Positions 35,921 to 45,775 of a DNA stretch of 64,000 bases are shown in pieces; the stretch's first letter is position 1; the number at the start of each line of letters is the position of its first letter. Source of the DNA: Sabethes cyaneus (lineage: Eukaryota > Arthropoda > Insecta > Diptera > Culicidae); contig NC_071354.1 in the NCBI RefSeq assembly GCF_943734655.1, positions 38,403,347 through 38,467,346 of the forward strand. Direction: 5' to 3'. Under the pieces are notes generated by a model. It worked only from the letters and a program-made list of their open reading frames with translations, was not told the DNA's origin and did no database searches. Made by a program: the position numbers and the translations under genes.

Positions 35921-38586
35921 AACTTTGTCCTGCTAACTTTATCTAAAGCTAGCAGTGCATTTTCTTTTTTGCTCAATTTTTCATGGAAAATGACGTCCAA
36001 AGTAATCGAAGTTATGTTTTTCCTGGAGCATTAAATGAGCATTAATTGATGGTCGTACTTGGGTAGCTCTATCTGCACCGGAAGTGCCATTTCCGAACTT
36101 TGTCCTGCTAACTTTATCTAAAGCTAGCAGTGCATTTTCTTTTATGCTCAATTTTTCATGGAAAATGACGTCCAAAGTTATCGAAGTTATGTTTTCCTGG
36201 AGCATTAAATGAGCATTAATTGATGGTCGTACTTGGGTAGCTCTATCTGCACCGGAAGTGCCATTTCCGAACTTTGTCTTGCTAACTTTATCTAAAGCTA
36301 GCAGTACATTTTCTTTTTTGCTCAATTTTTCATGGAAAATGACGTCCAAAGTTATCGAAGTTATGTTTTTCCTGGAGCATTAAATGAGCATTAAATGATG
36401 GTCGTACTTGGGTAGCTCTATCTGCACCGGAAGTGCCATTTCCGAACTTTGTCCTGCTAACTTTATCTAAAGCTAGCAGTGCATTTTCTTTTATGCTCAA
36501 TTTTTCATGGAAAATGACGTCCAAAGTTACCAAAGTTATGTTTTTCCTGGAGCATTAAATGAGCATTAATTGATGGTCGTACTTGGGTAGCTCTATCTGC
36601 ACCGGAAGTGCCATTTCCGAACTTTGTCCTGCTAACTTTATCTAAAGCTAGCAGTGCATTTTCTTTTATGCTCAATTTTTCATGGAAAATGACGTCCAAA
36701 GTTACCAAAGTTATGTTTTTCCTGGAGCATTAAATGAGCATTAATTGATGGTCGTACTTGGGTAGCTCTATCTGCACCGGAAGTGCCATTTCCGAACTTT
36801 GTCCTGCTAACTTTATCTAAAGCTAGCAGTACATTTTCTTTTTTGCTCAATTTTTCATGGAAAATGACGTCCAAAGTTATCGAAGTTATGTTTTTCCTGG
36901 AGCATTAAATGAGCATTAATTGATGGTCGTACTTGGGTAGCTCTATCTGCACCGGAAGTGCCATTTCCGAACTTTGTCCTGCTAACTTTATCTAAAGCTA
37001 GCACTACATTTTCTTTTTTGCTCAATTTTTCATGGAAAATGACGTCCAAAGTTATCGAAGTTATGTTTTTCCTGGAGCATTAAATGAGCATTAAATGATG
37101 GTCGTACTTGGGTAGCTCTATCTGCACCGGAAGTGCCATTTCCGAACTTTGTCCTGCTAACTTTATCTAAAGCTAGCAGTGCATTTTCTTTTATGCTCAA
37201 TTTTTCATGGAAAATGACGTCCAAAGTTACCAAAGTTATGTTTTTCCTGGAGCATTAAATGAGCATTAATTGATGGTCGTACTTGGGTAGCTCTATCTGC
37301 ACCGGAAGTGCCATTTCCGAACTTTGTCCTGCTAACTTTATCTAAAGCTAGCAGTACATTTTCTTTTTTGCTCAATTTTTCATGGAAAATGACGTCCAAA
37401 GTTATCGAAGTTATGTTTTTCCTGGAGCATTAAATGAGCATTAATTGATGGTCGTACTTGGGTAGCTCTATCTGCACCGGAAGTGCCATTTCCGAACTTT
37501 GTCCTGCTAACTTTATCTAAAGCTAGCAGTACATTTTCTTTTTTGCTCAATTTTTCATGGAAAATGACGTCCAAAGTTATCGAAGTTATGTTTTTCCTGG
37601 AGCATTAAATGAGCATTAAATGATGGTCGTACTTGGGTAGCTCTATCTGCACCGGAAGTGCCATTTCCGAACTTTGTCCTGCTAACTTTATCTAAAGCTA
37701 GCACTACATTTTCTTTTTTGCTCAATTTTTCATGGAAAATGACGTCCAAAGTTATCGAAGTTATGTTTTTCCTGGAGCATTAAATGAGCATTAAATGATG
37801 GTCGTACTTGGGTAGCTCTATCTGCACCGGAAGTGCCATTTCCGAACTTTGTCCTGCTAACTTTATCTAAAGCTAGCAGTGCATTTTCTTTTATGCTCAA
37901 TTTTTCATGGAAAATGACGTCCAAAGTTACCAAAGTTATGTTTTTCCTGGAGCATTAAATGAGCATTAATTGATGGTCGTACTTGGGTAGCTCTATCTGC
38001 ACCGGAAGTGCCATTTCCGAACTTTGTCCTGCTAACTTTATCTAAAGCTAGCAGTACATTTTCTTTTTTGCTCAATTTTTCATGGAAAATGACGTCCAAA
38101 GTTATCGAAGTTATGTTTTTCCTGGAGCATTAAATGAGCATTAATTGATGGTCGTACTTGGGTAGCTCTATCTGCACCGGAAGTGCCATTTCCGAACTTT
38201 GTCCTGCTAACTTTATCTAAAGCTAGCAGTACATTTTCTTTTTTGCTCAATTTTTCATGGAAAATGACGTCCAAAGTTATCGAAGTTATGTTTTTCCTGG
38301 AGCATTAAATGAGCATTAATTGATGGTCGTACTTGGGTAGCTCTATCTGCACCGGAAGTGCCATTTCCGAACTTTGTCCTGCTAACTTTATCTAAAGCTA
38401 GCAGTGCATTTTCTTTTATGCTCAATTTTTCATGGAAAATGACGTCCAAAGTTACCAAAGTTATGTTTTTCCTGGAGCATTAAATGAGCATTAATTGATG
38501 GTCGTACTTGGGTAGCTCTATCTGCACCGGAAGTGCCATTTCCGAACTTTGTCCTGCTAACTTTATCTAAAGCTAGCAGTGCATTG
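35921..38586 (-). repeat. 175-bp satellite array, ~15 copies (right TIR)
   Basis: Same unit as the left array, in reverse. Fifteen periods span 2624 bp; one unit (about 36190) is 1 bp short, which fuses two repeat frames into a 122-codon frame. Units alternate between variants (TTTTATGCTC or TTTTTTGCTC; GAGCATTAATTG or GAGCATTAAATG; AGCACTAC or AGCAGTAC). The order repeats about every 3-4 units, so a higher-order repeat exists here that the left array lacks. Confidence 0.97.
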
Positions 38587-38715
38587 TTTTTTCCTATGAA
38601 ACAATGGAGCATTAAATTCGTCATTAGGAGCATTAATTAGCATTAATTGAGCATCAATTAACTGAATGTTGCTACTAATGTTCTGCTAACTTTGTACTGC
38701 CAGCTTTAGGGACAT

Positions 38716-38724
38716 GCCATCGAA
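38716..38724 (+). repeat. Right 9-bp target-site duplication of the giant element
   Basis: GCCATCGAA, identical and co-oriented with 16800-16808, immediately outside the right terminus. Confidence 0.88.
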
Positions 38725-39055
38725 GATAATAAGCAATAATCGGACGGTGCAATGTCTGGCAAATATTGCGTGTGGGATACAACTTCTCATTTGAGTGTTT
38801 GCAAGAAGACATAAATGTGATAGGCAACGTGAGATCGGGCGTTGTCATGCTGTAGAATTACTTTTTTTGCAGCTTCTTGTATTTTCGACGTTTTTTGCGC
38901 TGTACTCGACCCAATAAGGAGTTCGTTTCTTAAGCGAGATCTTCTTAAGGTTGACAAGGATGGACGTTAACATCAGATCACCGTTTTTAAGGCGACAGAA
39001 CCAATCATGTGCAATGTTGCTGCGATTGGTTACGCTCAGTTATCGACTGTATTGC
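38716..39055 (-). pseudogene. mariner (DD34D) transposase, N-terminal and catalytic parts
   Basis: The minus frame gives a helix-turn-helix-region remnant (DWFCRLKNGDL, about 39000-38970). A large internal deletion follows, then VILQHDNARSHVAYHIYVLL (about 38860-38800), one stop codon, and YLPDIAPSDYCLLSSMA, ending exactly at the giant element. The second and third catalytic Asp residues (HDNA and APSD) are 34 residues apart, as in mariner. The first catalytic Asp region is deleted. The gene continues at 16808 beyond the insertion. A mariner transposase cuts and pastes at TA sites; this one is inactive. Confidence 0.85.
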
Positions 39056-39159
39056 CTCATGGAAGCATAGTTTATAAAAGTCATGTATGAAACATTTGTG
39101 GAGCTGAGTATAATCTACAATCTTTCTGAATTAAGCATTAGATCATTACAAATATTTTA

Positions 39160-39430
39160 GAAATATTTTGTCCTTCCATTGTTGGTTACTGTAGAAAAGG
39201 AAGGAGGCGGCCCAGAAAAAAGACAATGAATGCTTATAGAGTGGGCAGCCGTCCACTCAACCTCTCTGATAGATTCACCATAGACTTCAAAGGTGATGTC
39301 GTCTGCAAAGCCAACTATCACCACCCCTACCGGGAACTTTAGCTTCAACACCTCGTCATACATGACGTTCAACAACACCGGGCCCAGTGTGTAACCTTGC
39401 GGAATCCCCGCGGTGATTGGAACGCACTGC
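39160..39430 (-). pseudogene. R1-type LINE, RT palm fragment
   Basis: The minus frame reads PITAGIPQGYTLGPVLLNVM then VGFADDITFEVYGES. These are two neighbouring RT motifs, including the catalytic Ala-Asp-Asp, in the form used by R1/LOA-type LINEs. The fragment is cut on the upstream side by the MITE at 39435-39985 and runs out on the other near 39160. With 39986-40085 and 40695-41335 it forms one broken element. Confidence 0.8.
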
Positions 39431-39434
39431 TGAC

Positions 39435-39985
39435 CAGTGTTGCCACATATTCATCTGTACTGGAAGGGGCAAAAATCTTTTTCATTTGTTCTTTTTCTCC
39501 CAAAAATCTGTACCAAAATCTATACCATTAAAAATATTTATTGTACAGGAAAAATTGGTTTGTAAGCATTAAAAAAATTCACGAGTCTTAAATCATTTAT
39601 TTGTTTGATGATGTTTGCACATATTCTTGCTAAGCTTAAGGCCCAAACAGAATACTGCGTCAGCGCGTCCGTCGGCGTCATTCTGACAGTTTTCCCATGG
39701 GTTTACTGTCAAATTGACGCTGACGGATGCGTTGACGCAGCATTCTGTTTGGGCCTTTAGACATAAATACGTTTTGTTTGTTTTTAATTCATGCTAAGAA
39801 TTGCTTTTCTATTGATTTCAAGAAACAGCACTGAGTAAAAAGAATAAGTTTTTTCCACTCAGAAAAATCTGTATCTATCTGTACTTTTTGGTAAAAATCT
39901 GTAATCTGTACCGTACAGAATCTGTACCAAAAAATTCGAAAAGATCTGTACTTTCCCAGATAAATCTGTACATGTGGCAACACTG
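39435..39985. mobile_element. MITE with CAGTGTTGCCACAT ends (551 bp)
   Basis: Perfect inverted ends CAGTGTTGCCACAT and ATGTGGCAACACTG, extended by GAC/GTC to 17 bp. They resemble the hAT MITE at 195-485. The interior is rich in TCTGTAC words and contains a Harbinger-type MITE. The flanking octamers do not match, although this family should leave a duplication. Confidence 0.75.
39639..39756. mobile_element. PIF/Harbinger-type MITE (118 bp), nested
   Basis: Inverted ends AGGCCCAAACAGAATACTGC and GCAGCATTCTGTTTGGGCCT are flanked by TTA on both sides (39636-39638 and 39757-39759). A 3-bp TTA target with such ends is typical of Tourist/Harbinger MITEs. It is inserted inside the 39435-39985 MITE. 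Confidence 0.75.
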
Positions 39986-40085
39986 GTCCAAGATGATGGC
40001 AATGTTCATTGCTGACTCAGTAAGTGCTTGGTGTAATAACTGCTGGGCCATGCTGCAGTGGTTCAGGCTGAGTTGTGTCACTTGC
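39986..40085 (-). pseudogene. R1-type LINE, start of ORF2 endonuclease
   Basis: The minus frame gives TQLSLNHCSMAQQLLHQALT then NIAIILDQ, the opening strand and helix of the APE-type endonuclease of R1-clade LINEs (usual form LNLNHCEAAQDLL). The frame is broken at its 5' side by the hAT MITE at 40086-40434. Just beyond, at about 40443-40455, a start codon lies in the same frame, so the MITE hit the first codons of ORF2. Everything between this block and the RT motif at 39430 is missing. Confidence 0.75.
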
Positions 40086-40434
40086 TAGAGATGGTCGGGT
40101 ATGAAAATTTGAATACCCGAACCCGACCCGTACCCGATTAAGAAAAAAAATAAAAACCCGTGCCCGACCCGAACCCGCAGGTTTATTTTTTTTGATACCC
40201 GAACCCGACCGCAACCCGTCGGACAAGGGTACGGGTCCGAGTACCCAACAATTAGTGTTAAATGAGGTCAATAGATACCCGACCCGACCCGTACCCGGTT
40301 TCAAAGCCAAAAATTAGGAACCCGTACCCGACCCGAACCCGCAAATTATTTTTTTTCAATACCCGAACCCGACCCGTGCCCGGCGGGTACGGGTGCGGGT
40401 TTCGGGAAAATTTTCCGCTACCCGACCATCTCTA
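40086..40434. mobile_element. hAT-type MITE (349 bp)
   Basis: Perfect inverted ends TAGAGATGGTCGGGTA and TACCCGACCATCTCTA with a perfect 8-bp duplication TCACTTGC (40078-40085 and 40435-40442). The interior consists largely of ACCCGACCCG-like direct repeats, arranged in two halves. Confidence 0.92.
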
Positions 40435-40694
40435 TCACTTGCCCTATGAACATGGCTTTTTTTAACGAGTAGGGAAATCTGCATCTGAGGACCCAGACCC
40501 ACTAAAACTCTACTCGAGTCTCCAGCCTAAATCCCCCCTGGCACCACCTTATCGGTATCACTTCAGGGAGGGGCTATTGTGCTTAACGCACCCTCTTAGA
40601 CAACTACTGGACTATGGTAGTTAGGCTATTTACACGCCGTTGATCGGCTCTCCAGCGGTTTTGAACGTGGCTTGGTCGCCGGCACACCGGCCGG

Positions 40695-41335
40695 TCACCT
40701 TAGACCTCCTGTTACGTGCTTTGCGTCCCGTTTACCGGTACAGATCAAGCACTTGGGAGGCTCCGTGCAGTTCCTTGCTTTATGGCCAGCACTGCCACAT
40801 CTCCTGCACAATTGGCTCCTAAATAGCTCCTTGCAGTTCCAGGCTTTATGCAGGCCTCCGACTCCAACGCTCAGTAGGCATACCGACCACTCCACTTTTA
40901 GCCTAGCAGCTTTCAGGGCTTCGCTTCCGTCCGCCAGCGAAAGTCGTATGGTGGCATCGCTCCACTTTGCTCTTTGAGAGCTTGTACGTACTCGCACACT
41001 TCGGTGCTCTCAGCCAGGTTCTTAAGCTGTAAAATTACTTCTGGTGTGAGAGCACGTACCTGTACTCCTTCTGCTATCGACTTGTATGCGGAACTGTTCT
41101 TGGTGGCGTCCTTCTTTAACTCAAGGATCATATTGCCCGTGCGTGCGCGGCGGATGCTTCGCACGTCCGCACCCAGATCCCTGAGCAGAACGTCTCCTCT
41201 CATGGTCTTCAGAACCTCCGAGTATTTCGACCCGTCGGTTTTCAGGATAAGAGCGTCGTCCTTCTTCGCTCGCTTCCCTGTCGGTTTAGATGGGGCGTTC
41301 TCTTGTTTTCTTCTTTGCCTCGATCCATGGGCCAC
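40695..41335 (-). pseudogene. R1-type LINE ORF1 (gag-like, CCHC zinc knuckles)
   Basis: ORF1 proteins of R1-clade LINEs bind the element's RNA. Two overlapping minus frames cover this one: 41335-40913 carries the basic N-terminus (RQRRKQENAPSKPTGKRAKK) and the conserved middle (VRALTPEVILQLKNLAEST), and 40997-40695 carries the Cys knuckles (CRRCGSAGHKARNC, then CLICTGKRDAKHVTGG). A frameshift near 40930-40990 separates them. The true start may lie slightly upstream, where a second frame is open to 41427. It is truncated relative to usual ORF1 lengths and not functional. Confidence 0.8.
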
Positions 41336-41429
41336 CCGTCTTGGTGTTTCCAGTTGTTTGGTCGGTTGGTTCTCTCATTTACCAACTGTTTTCCGTTTAA
41401 TTCTGTTACATAACAAAAATCTATCACAA

Positions 41430-42308
41430 TATTCCCGTATTCGAGATTCTGCTAAGACGCTCAAAGTAATGACTTGTAATTACGTACATTAGTTTGATTT
41501 TTTTATTACTCTCTGGCGATGCAAGTAGAGCTAAGCTTTGGGTATAACCGTCTTTAAGACAATACCCTTCTTTAACGACAGACTTCGCAGCAGGTTATTA
41601 GAGTACAGGACAATTACATGGTGAGTGTAATGATCCTATTAAACTCTAGCAGTACCACACAGCCGAGATTAGTACATACGATGAGTGGCTTGCTACTAAC
41701 AGCGCGATGGGATATAGTAAATTTTATGATATATATGTCTCTAAAAGACTGAGTAACACTTCTTGGAAATGCAAATTAAATGATGAGGATACTTAAAGAG
41801 ATAAAGGACTTAGCATGTTTTAAGATCAGTTTTGAATGTACTTTCACTTTAATTATATCTCGGTCGCCAGTTTTCCCAACTTTTTATTGTATAGCAGTAC
41901 GAAATATGGCTAATTTTTACCTAAATCATTCATTAACTCACTTTGTATAGGAGATAGGTGTTCACGCTCTTCTGCAAAAGTATGTAATTTTAATAGATGC
42001 AAATGTTTGCAGAACATTATTTTTTCCTAAATCACATAGTTTTGAAGCTACAGTGAAAACTCCGATTTTTGGAGCTCCGTACGACGCTTAATATCTCAAA
42101 AACTGTGATACTTAGAGGAATAGTGTTTTCAGCGAAAATATTCATAATAAGATTATCTGAAACTTTCTAAAACATACTGTAGCTCTATATCATCAAATTA
42201 GAAAGTTAAATTTTCCTGCGCCACCTGTGTTTGAGTTCCGAACTAATGCTAACCACCAGTTGTTGTGTCTCTTGATATACACAAATTCTTCCGAAGATAC
42301 CGCACAAA
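41430..42308. other. Non-coding stretch, no gene recognised
   Basis: The first part is probably 5' UTR of the R1-type LINE. A stretch at about 41575-41690 (CGACAGACTTCGCAGC...) resembles 2605-2710 and may be a SINE-tail relative. The remainder is unidentified. Confidence 0.35.
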
Positions 42309-42310
42309 TA

Positions 42311-43282
42311 CCATGCTGCATCAATATCCGGATACTTAAGCAGATCATATGTTTAATATGCTCCGTAAACAATAATTTCGCAACTCAATTTTACAACGAA
42401 AACTCAATAAAATACATTAAAATAAGAGAAATAAATTGGCTTGTCTTGTTCATAAATCCGGACACCTCACATCTCAATGAATCAATATCCGGACACTTTT
42501 GAATCATTTTCCGGACAGGCAACACTTTCTCATGTTTTGTCTAAGAAATGTATGCCTATAAGTAAACAACTAATCCCTTCTAAAATGTAGTATTAAAAAA
42601 TCATAACTTTATACATTTTTTTACTTTTAATGCCACTTTGATGTTATTAATTGTACGATTTTAGTCAAGTGCTACACTGACCCTTACATAACCAGAGAAC
42701 GAAAGTGATTAAGTTTTAAAGTATTTTGGATTTTCAAATATTTTGACGGTTCCGTGGATCGAGACTCTTTCTCTTACTACTCCTTCTACCTGGTAAAACG
42801 TGTCCATTCATTTTCTAAGAAAAACATAAGGTAGTTAGCATCATACATGTCCGGATTTAAAAACATGGTTTTAATTCCGGACAGCGTAATTATTTATAAA
42901 AATACACTTTATTTCACCACTTTAATCAATGACACCGTCTCAATTAATTAAAACTAACCTTCTTTGTTGATACAAAGCCTAAAAAGTTGGTTTCTTCGTA
43001 ATAATAAGTTCCCAAAACCTTAAATCGCGAAAGCACTACTTTTTAGTAATCTGAAAAAAACTCGCAGAAAAAAGACACTGTTTGACACCAACGTTACGTT
43101 TGGATTTATTAAAGTTATTTCGCGCAGCCTACTTAACCACCGATTATGTTGAAAGTATCTTAGATATATTTGCAAAGTAACCCACATAGCTACACCTCAT
43201 AAATTATATATATTATTGCTTATTGAGGATAAATTAGAGAAGGTTTCCGGATTGGTACAGTCCGGATTTTGATGCAGCATGG
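42311..43282. mobile_element. Tc1/mariner-type MITE (972 bp)
   Basis: Inverted ends CCATGCTGCATCAATATCCGG and its near-inverse ending at 43282 (one or two mismatches) are flanked by TA on both sides (42309-42310 and 43283-43284). GTCCGG/CCGGAC words recur through the interior (about 42470, 42510, 42850 and 42880). No transposase is seen. Confidence 0.75.
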
Positions 43283-43284
43283 TA

Positions 43285-43551
43285 CTTCATAGTGAAAAAA
43301 CACTATGAAAAGAGTTATTAAGAAAGTTCACGATTCCGATAAATCAAACCACTGTGCAGTGGTCGCCGGTCGATGGATTTGGAACATACTTGAAGGCCTA
43401 CCAGCTTTCACGGCACGAAGGCACATGCACCGTTTGCCACCCCGCCGTTTCCTGGCCACCTGGCGACTTTACTAAGGAAGCTCGTCGCAAATGTCAGCCC
43501 TAGTCATGTTGTATATCATGTCCGAATCATAACCAATAACATAGCCGTCAG
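43285..43551. other. Non-coding spacer
   Basis: A CACTGTGCAGTG palindrome at 43352-43363 looks like Transib-type ends back to back but has no partner. No gene is recognised. Confidence 0.35.
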
Positions 43552-44922
43552 TTAACCGAAGTTGAGAACAAATGGCTTATGGTGAGCATCTATTCTGAGT
43601 AGCCCTGTAGGAGGCTCCAATAGTTCAAAGCAACCAGCATCGTTCGTGAAAGCCAGGTCTAGAATTCTGTTGTTGGCATTAGTGAGTGTGTTCAGTTGCT
43701 GAAGCCCAGCAGCAACAACATGTTCCACCAAAACAAGTTCTTGGTCAGTAGTAGCATTTGTGGGAAGTAGTTGACCCAATTCGGTATCATAGCACCACTG
43801 AAGGTGCGGCAGGTTGTAATCCCCTATGATAAGAAGAGCGTCCCGCGCATTTTTCAAATCACATAATTCTTGGATACACTCAGAGTGTTTTACGTAACGA
43901 TCAGCTTCGGTGTTCGGGGGTTCGGGGCAGATGAAAAGCGATGAGTCACGAAACTTAATCTTAACCGCGGTTTGCTCCAAACTGTCTGCATCAGCCAGAC
44001 GAACGGAAGAGCTGTTTAGAGTCATTCTTACTCCGACCAAAACGCCTCCGCCTCTGAGTAGCCGACTTGATTGTGGGTTACGTTCGCAGCGATACAATGT
44101 GTATTTGTGGGTGAGTTCGGCGTTGGAGAAGCTCTCATTAAGCCACGTTTCAGTAAAGACGATGATGTCATAGTCACTAGCAGCAAGTGACCCATACAAT
44201 TCGCTCGTTTTTGTACGTAGACCTCTGGTATTCTGGTAATATATCGAAAAAAGTTGGCGGTTTACCGATGGTGAACACGGTTTGTCAACTGTGCTCTCTA
44301 CTCCGTCGCGGAAGATCCTTGTAGTAGAATACCCGGGTGTTGCGACTGAACGGTCGCATCGCAAATTAAGATCCGAAGTCGAAATGGAATAATTGAGGTT
44401 GCATCTGGAATCCGGAAACGATTTAGACAAGCTTGAGTGTTCAGTACTGCACGCATACTTGCCTGAGAATGTGGGTTGGAAGACCCCTTCCCCAGACCCA
44501 AGTACAGTTCCGGGACGGCTGAAGGAACTTAAATTGGTAACAGAAAACGGCGCTACTGTCTCGGCGGGGCAAGGGGCTTCCATTATGCTTTGGTGTATGC
44601 GTCCCGGCAGCGGCAGATGGTCTGAAGTTACTCTTGCAATTGGTAGGAATGTTTCATATGTCTTATTTACAAAAAGGGCTATTGTCTCGAATGCAGCAAT
44701 TAGCGAGGCATGACTCTTCTCAATTCTGTATACAAAATGCTTTTCTGTATCCTGTTCCATAGACTAAAACCGTTGCAGGAAACCTTTACTGGCGAAAACC
44801 AACGCGGTTTTCGACAGGAACGCTCCACGATGGACCAAATGTTCCCCTTGGGGCAAATCCCCGATAAATTCCGGGAATTCAACTTGTAGGCCCAGCATTT
44901 GTTTATAGGCTTCAAGGCGGCG
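43552..44922 (-). pseudogene. CR1/Jockey-type LINE: ORF2 endonuclease domain, truncated
   Basis: A 402-codon minus frame (44760-43552) holds a Ser/Pro-rich leader of about 165 residues followed by an APE-like endonuclease: IYYQNTRGLRTKTSELYG, FTETWLNES, RGGGVLVGV, LLIIGDYNLPHLQW and LDLAFTND. The endonuclease nicks target DNA to prime reverse transcription. The frame stops about where the RT should begin and no RT follows, so the copy is 3'-truncated. Upstream, 44760-44922 continues in another frame (RRLEAYKQMLGLQVEFPEF), cut at 44923 by a Transib-like element in a CGGCG site. The long open endonuclease frame suggests a fairly young insertion. Confidence 0.8.
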
Positions 44923-45694
44923 CACAGTGGTCCCAAAGGTATCAAACACGCGTTTTTTTAATTGCGCTAAAATGGTTGATTATACTGGGTAAATATGGTC
45001 AGAGAATATTCTCAGCATTAAAAGCTCTTTCATATGGCATGAACGATTCTGTGTTTAGTTCCCCTAAAAGTGAGATAGAAAGTTTATTTTTTGATCAGTA
45101 AGAGATACAGCAAAATAATGTTCTACAAAATTTTTGAGAAGATTATTATAAAGAACTTTGCCAAAGAAAGTAACCCTCTAGCTCATATAGTTTTAGAGAT
45201 AAGAAACAATTTCTGTGGAGATTTTACGAAAATCAATTTTTTGACCACGGTTCTTTCTACAGCATTTATATACATTTGACATGTTCGGCAAAGATTTTCA
45301 AACAGCAAATTACATACTTTTCTAGAATGTAGCAATTTGCTATTGTCAATATTTGAGGAGAAAACTAAAGTTTTCTTTCAAAAATCATACAATTTTCAAT
45401 AGCAATAACTCCTAAACATGCAAATGTATATCGTGTTACCTCGATCAAGTAAGTGTGCAAAATAATTCATGAAAGTGAGTAATCCAAGCGGCATGGATTA
45501 TTTGTAGAGATTCAGAATTTTTTTCCAAATTTCGTTTTTGCATTAAATTTAACTACTGTCGTTCGAAGTGTACAAATTTCGAAATGTATTTGAAGATTCT
45601 TCATCCTCACTATTGCTGTTCTGTAACTATGCATATCTTCTATATTTACCAATAGTTGCAGTACATCTTTGGAGCATATGGCGTTTTTGCTTTC

Positions 45695-45775
45695 CTAATA
45701 GTTCTCACATGTCAGAAATTGGCGGATCAGAAGTCTCTTATGATCAGCCAATTTCTGACATGTGAGAACTATTAG
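45695..45775. repeat. Near-perfect 81-bp stem-loop
   Basis: CTAATAGTTCTCACATGTCA at the left is exactly repeated in inverse at the right. The stem is about 33 bp with one mismatch and a ~14-bp loop. It could be a miniature element or a structured RNA. No terminal duplication was identified. Confidence 0.85.

Larger units (their letters stand above)
16809..38715. mobile_element. Giant (21.9 kb) foldback transposon with satellite-bearing TIRs
   Basis: The termini are exact inverses (ATGTCCCTAAAGC at 16809, GCTTTAGGGACAT ending at 38715), flanked by a perfect 9-bp direct repeat inside a mariner transposase frame. The left arm is 16809-25553 (8745 bp), the right arm 35048-38715 (3668 bp). Each consists of a ~130-bp unique end, an array of 175-bp repeats and an ~870-bp unique inner segment. 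The size difference is 5077 bp, or 29 repeat units plus 2 bp. The 9.5-kb interior (25554-35047) is a mosaic of older transposon fragments without a recognised transposase. Foldback and Mutator-like elements are known for 9-bp duplications and tandem repeats in long TIRs, so I place it near them by inference. It is probably non-autonomous. Confidence 0.82.

Noticed and set aside
40086..40434. Telomere-like ACCCGACCCG repeats
   Set aside because: They lie inside a hAT MITE with perfect ends and an 8-bp duplication. Mosquito telomeres are not built of this motif.
43352..43363. Back-to-back Transib ends (CACTGTGCAGTG)
   Set aside because: No matching partner terminus or 5-bp duplication was found on either side.
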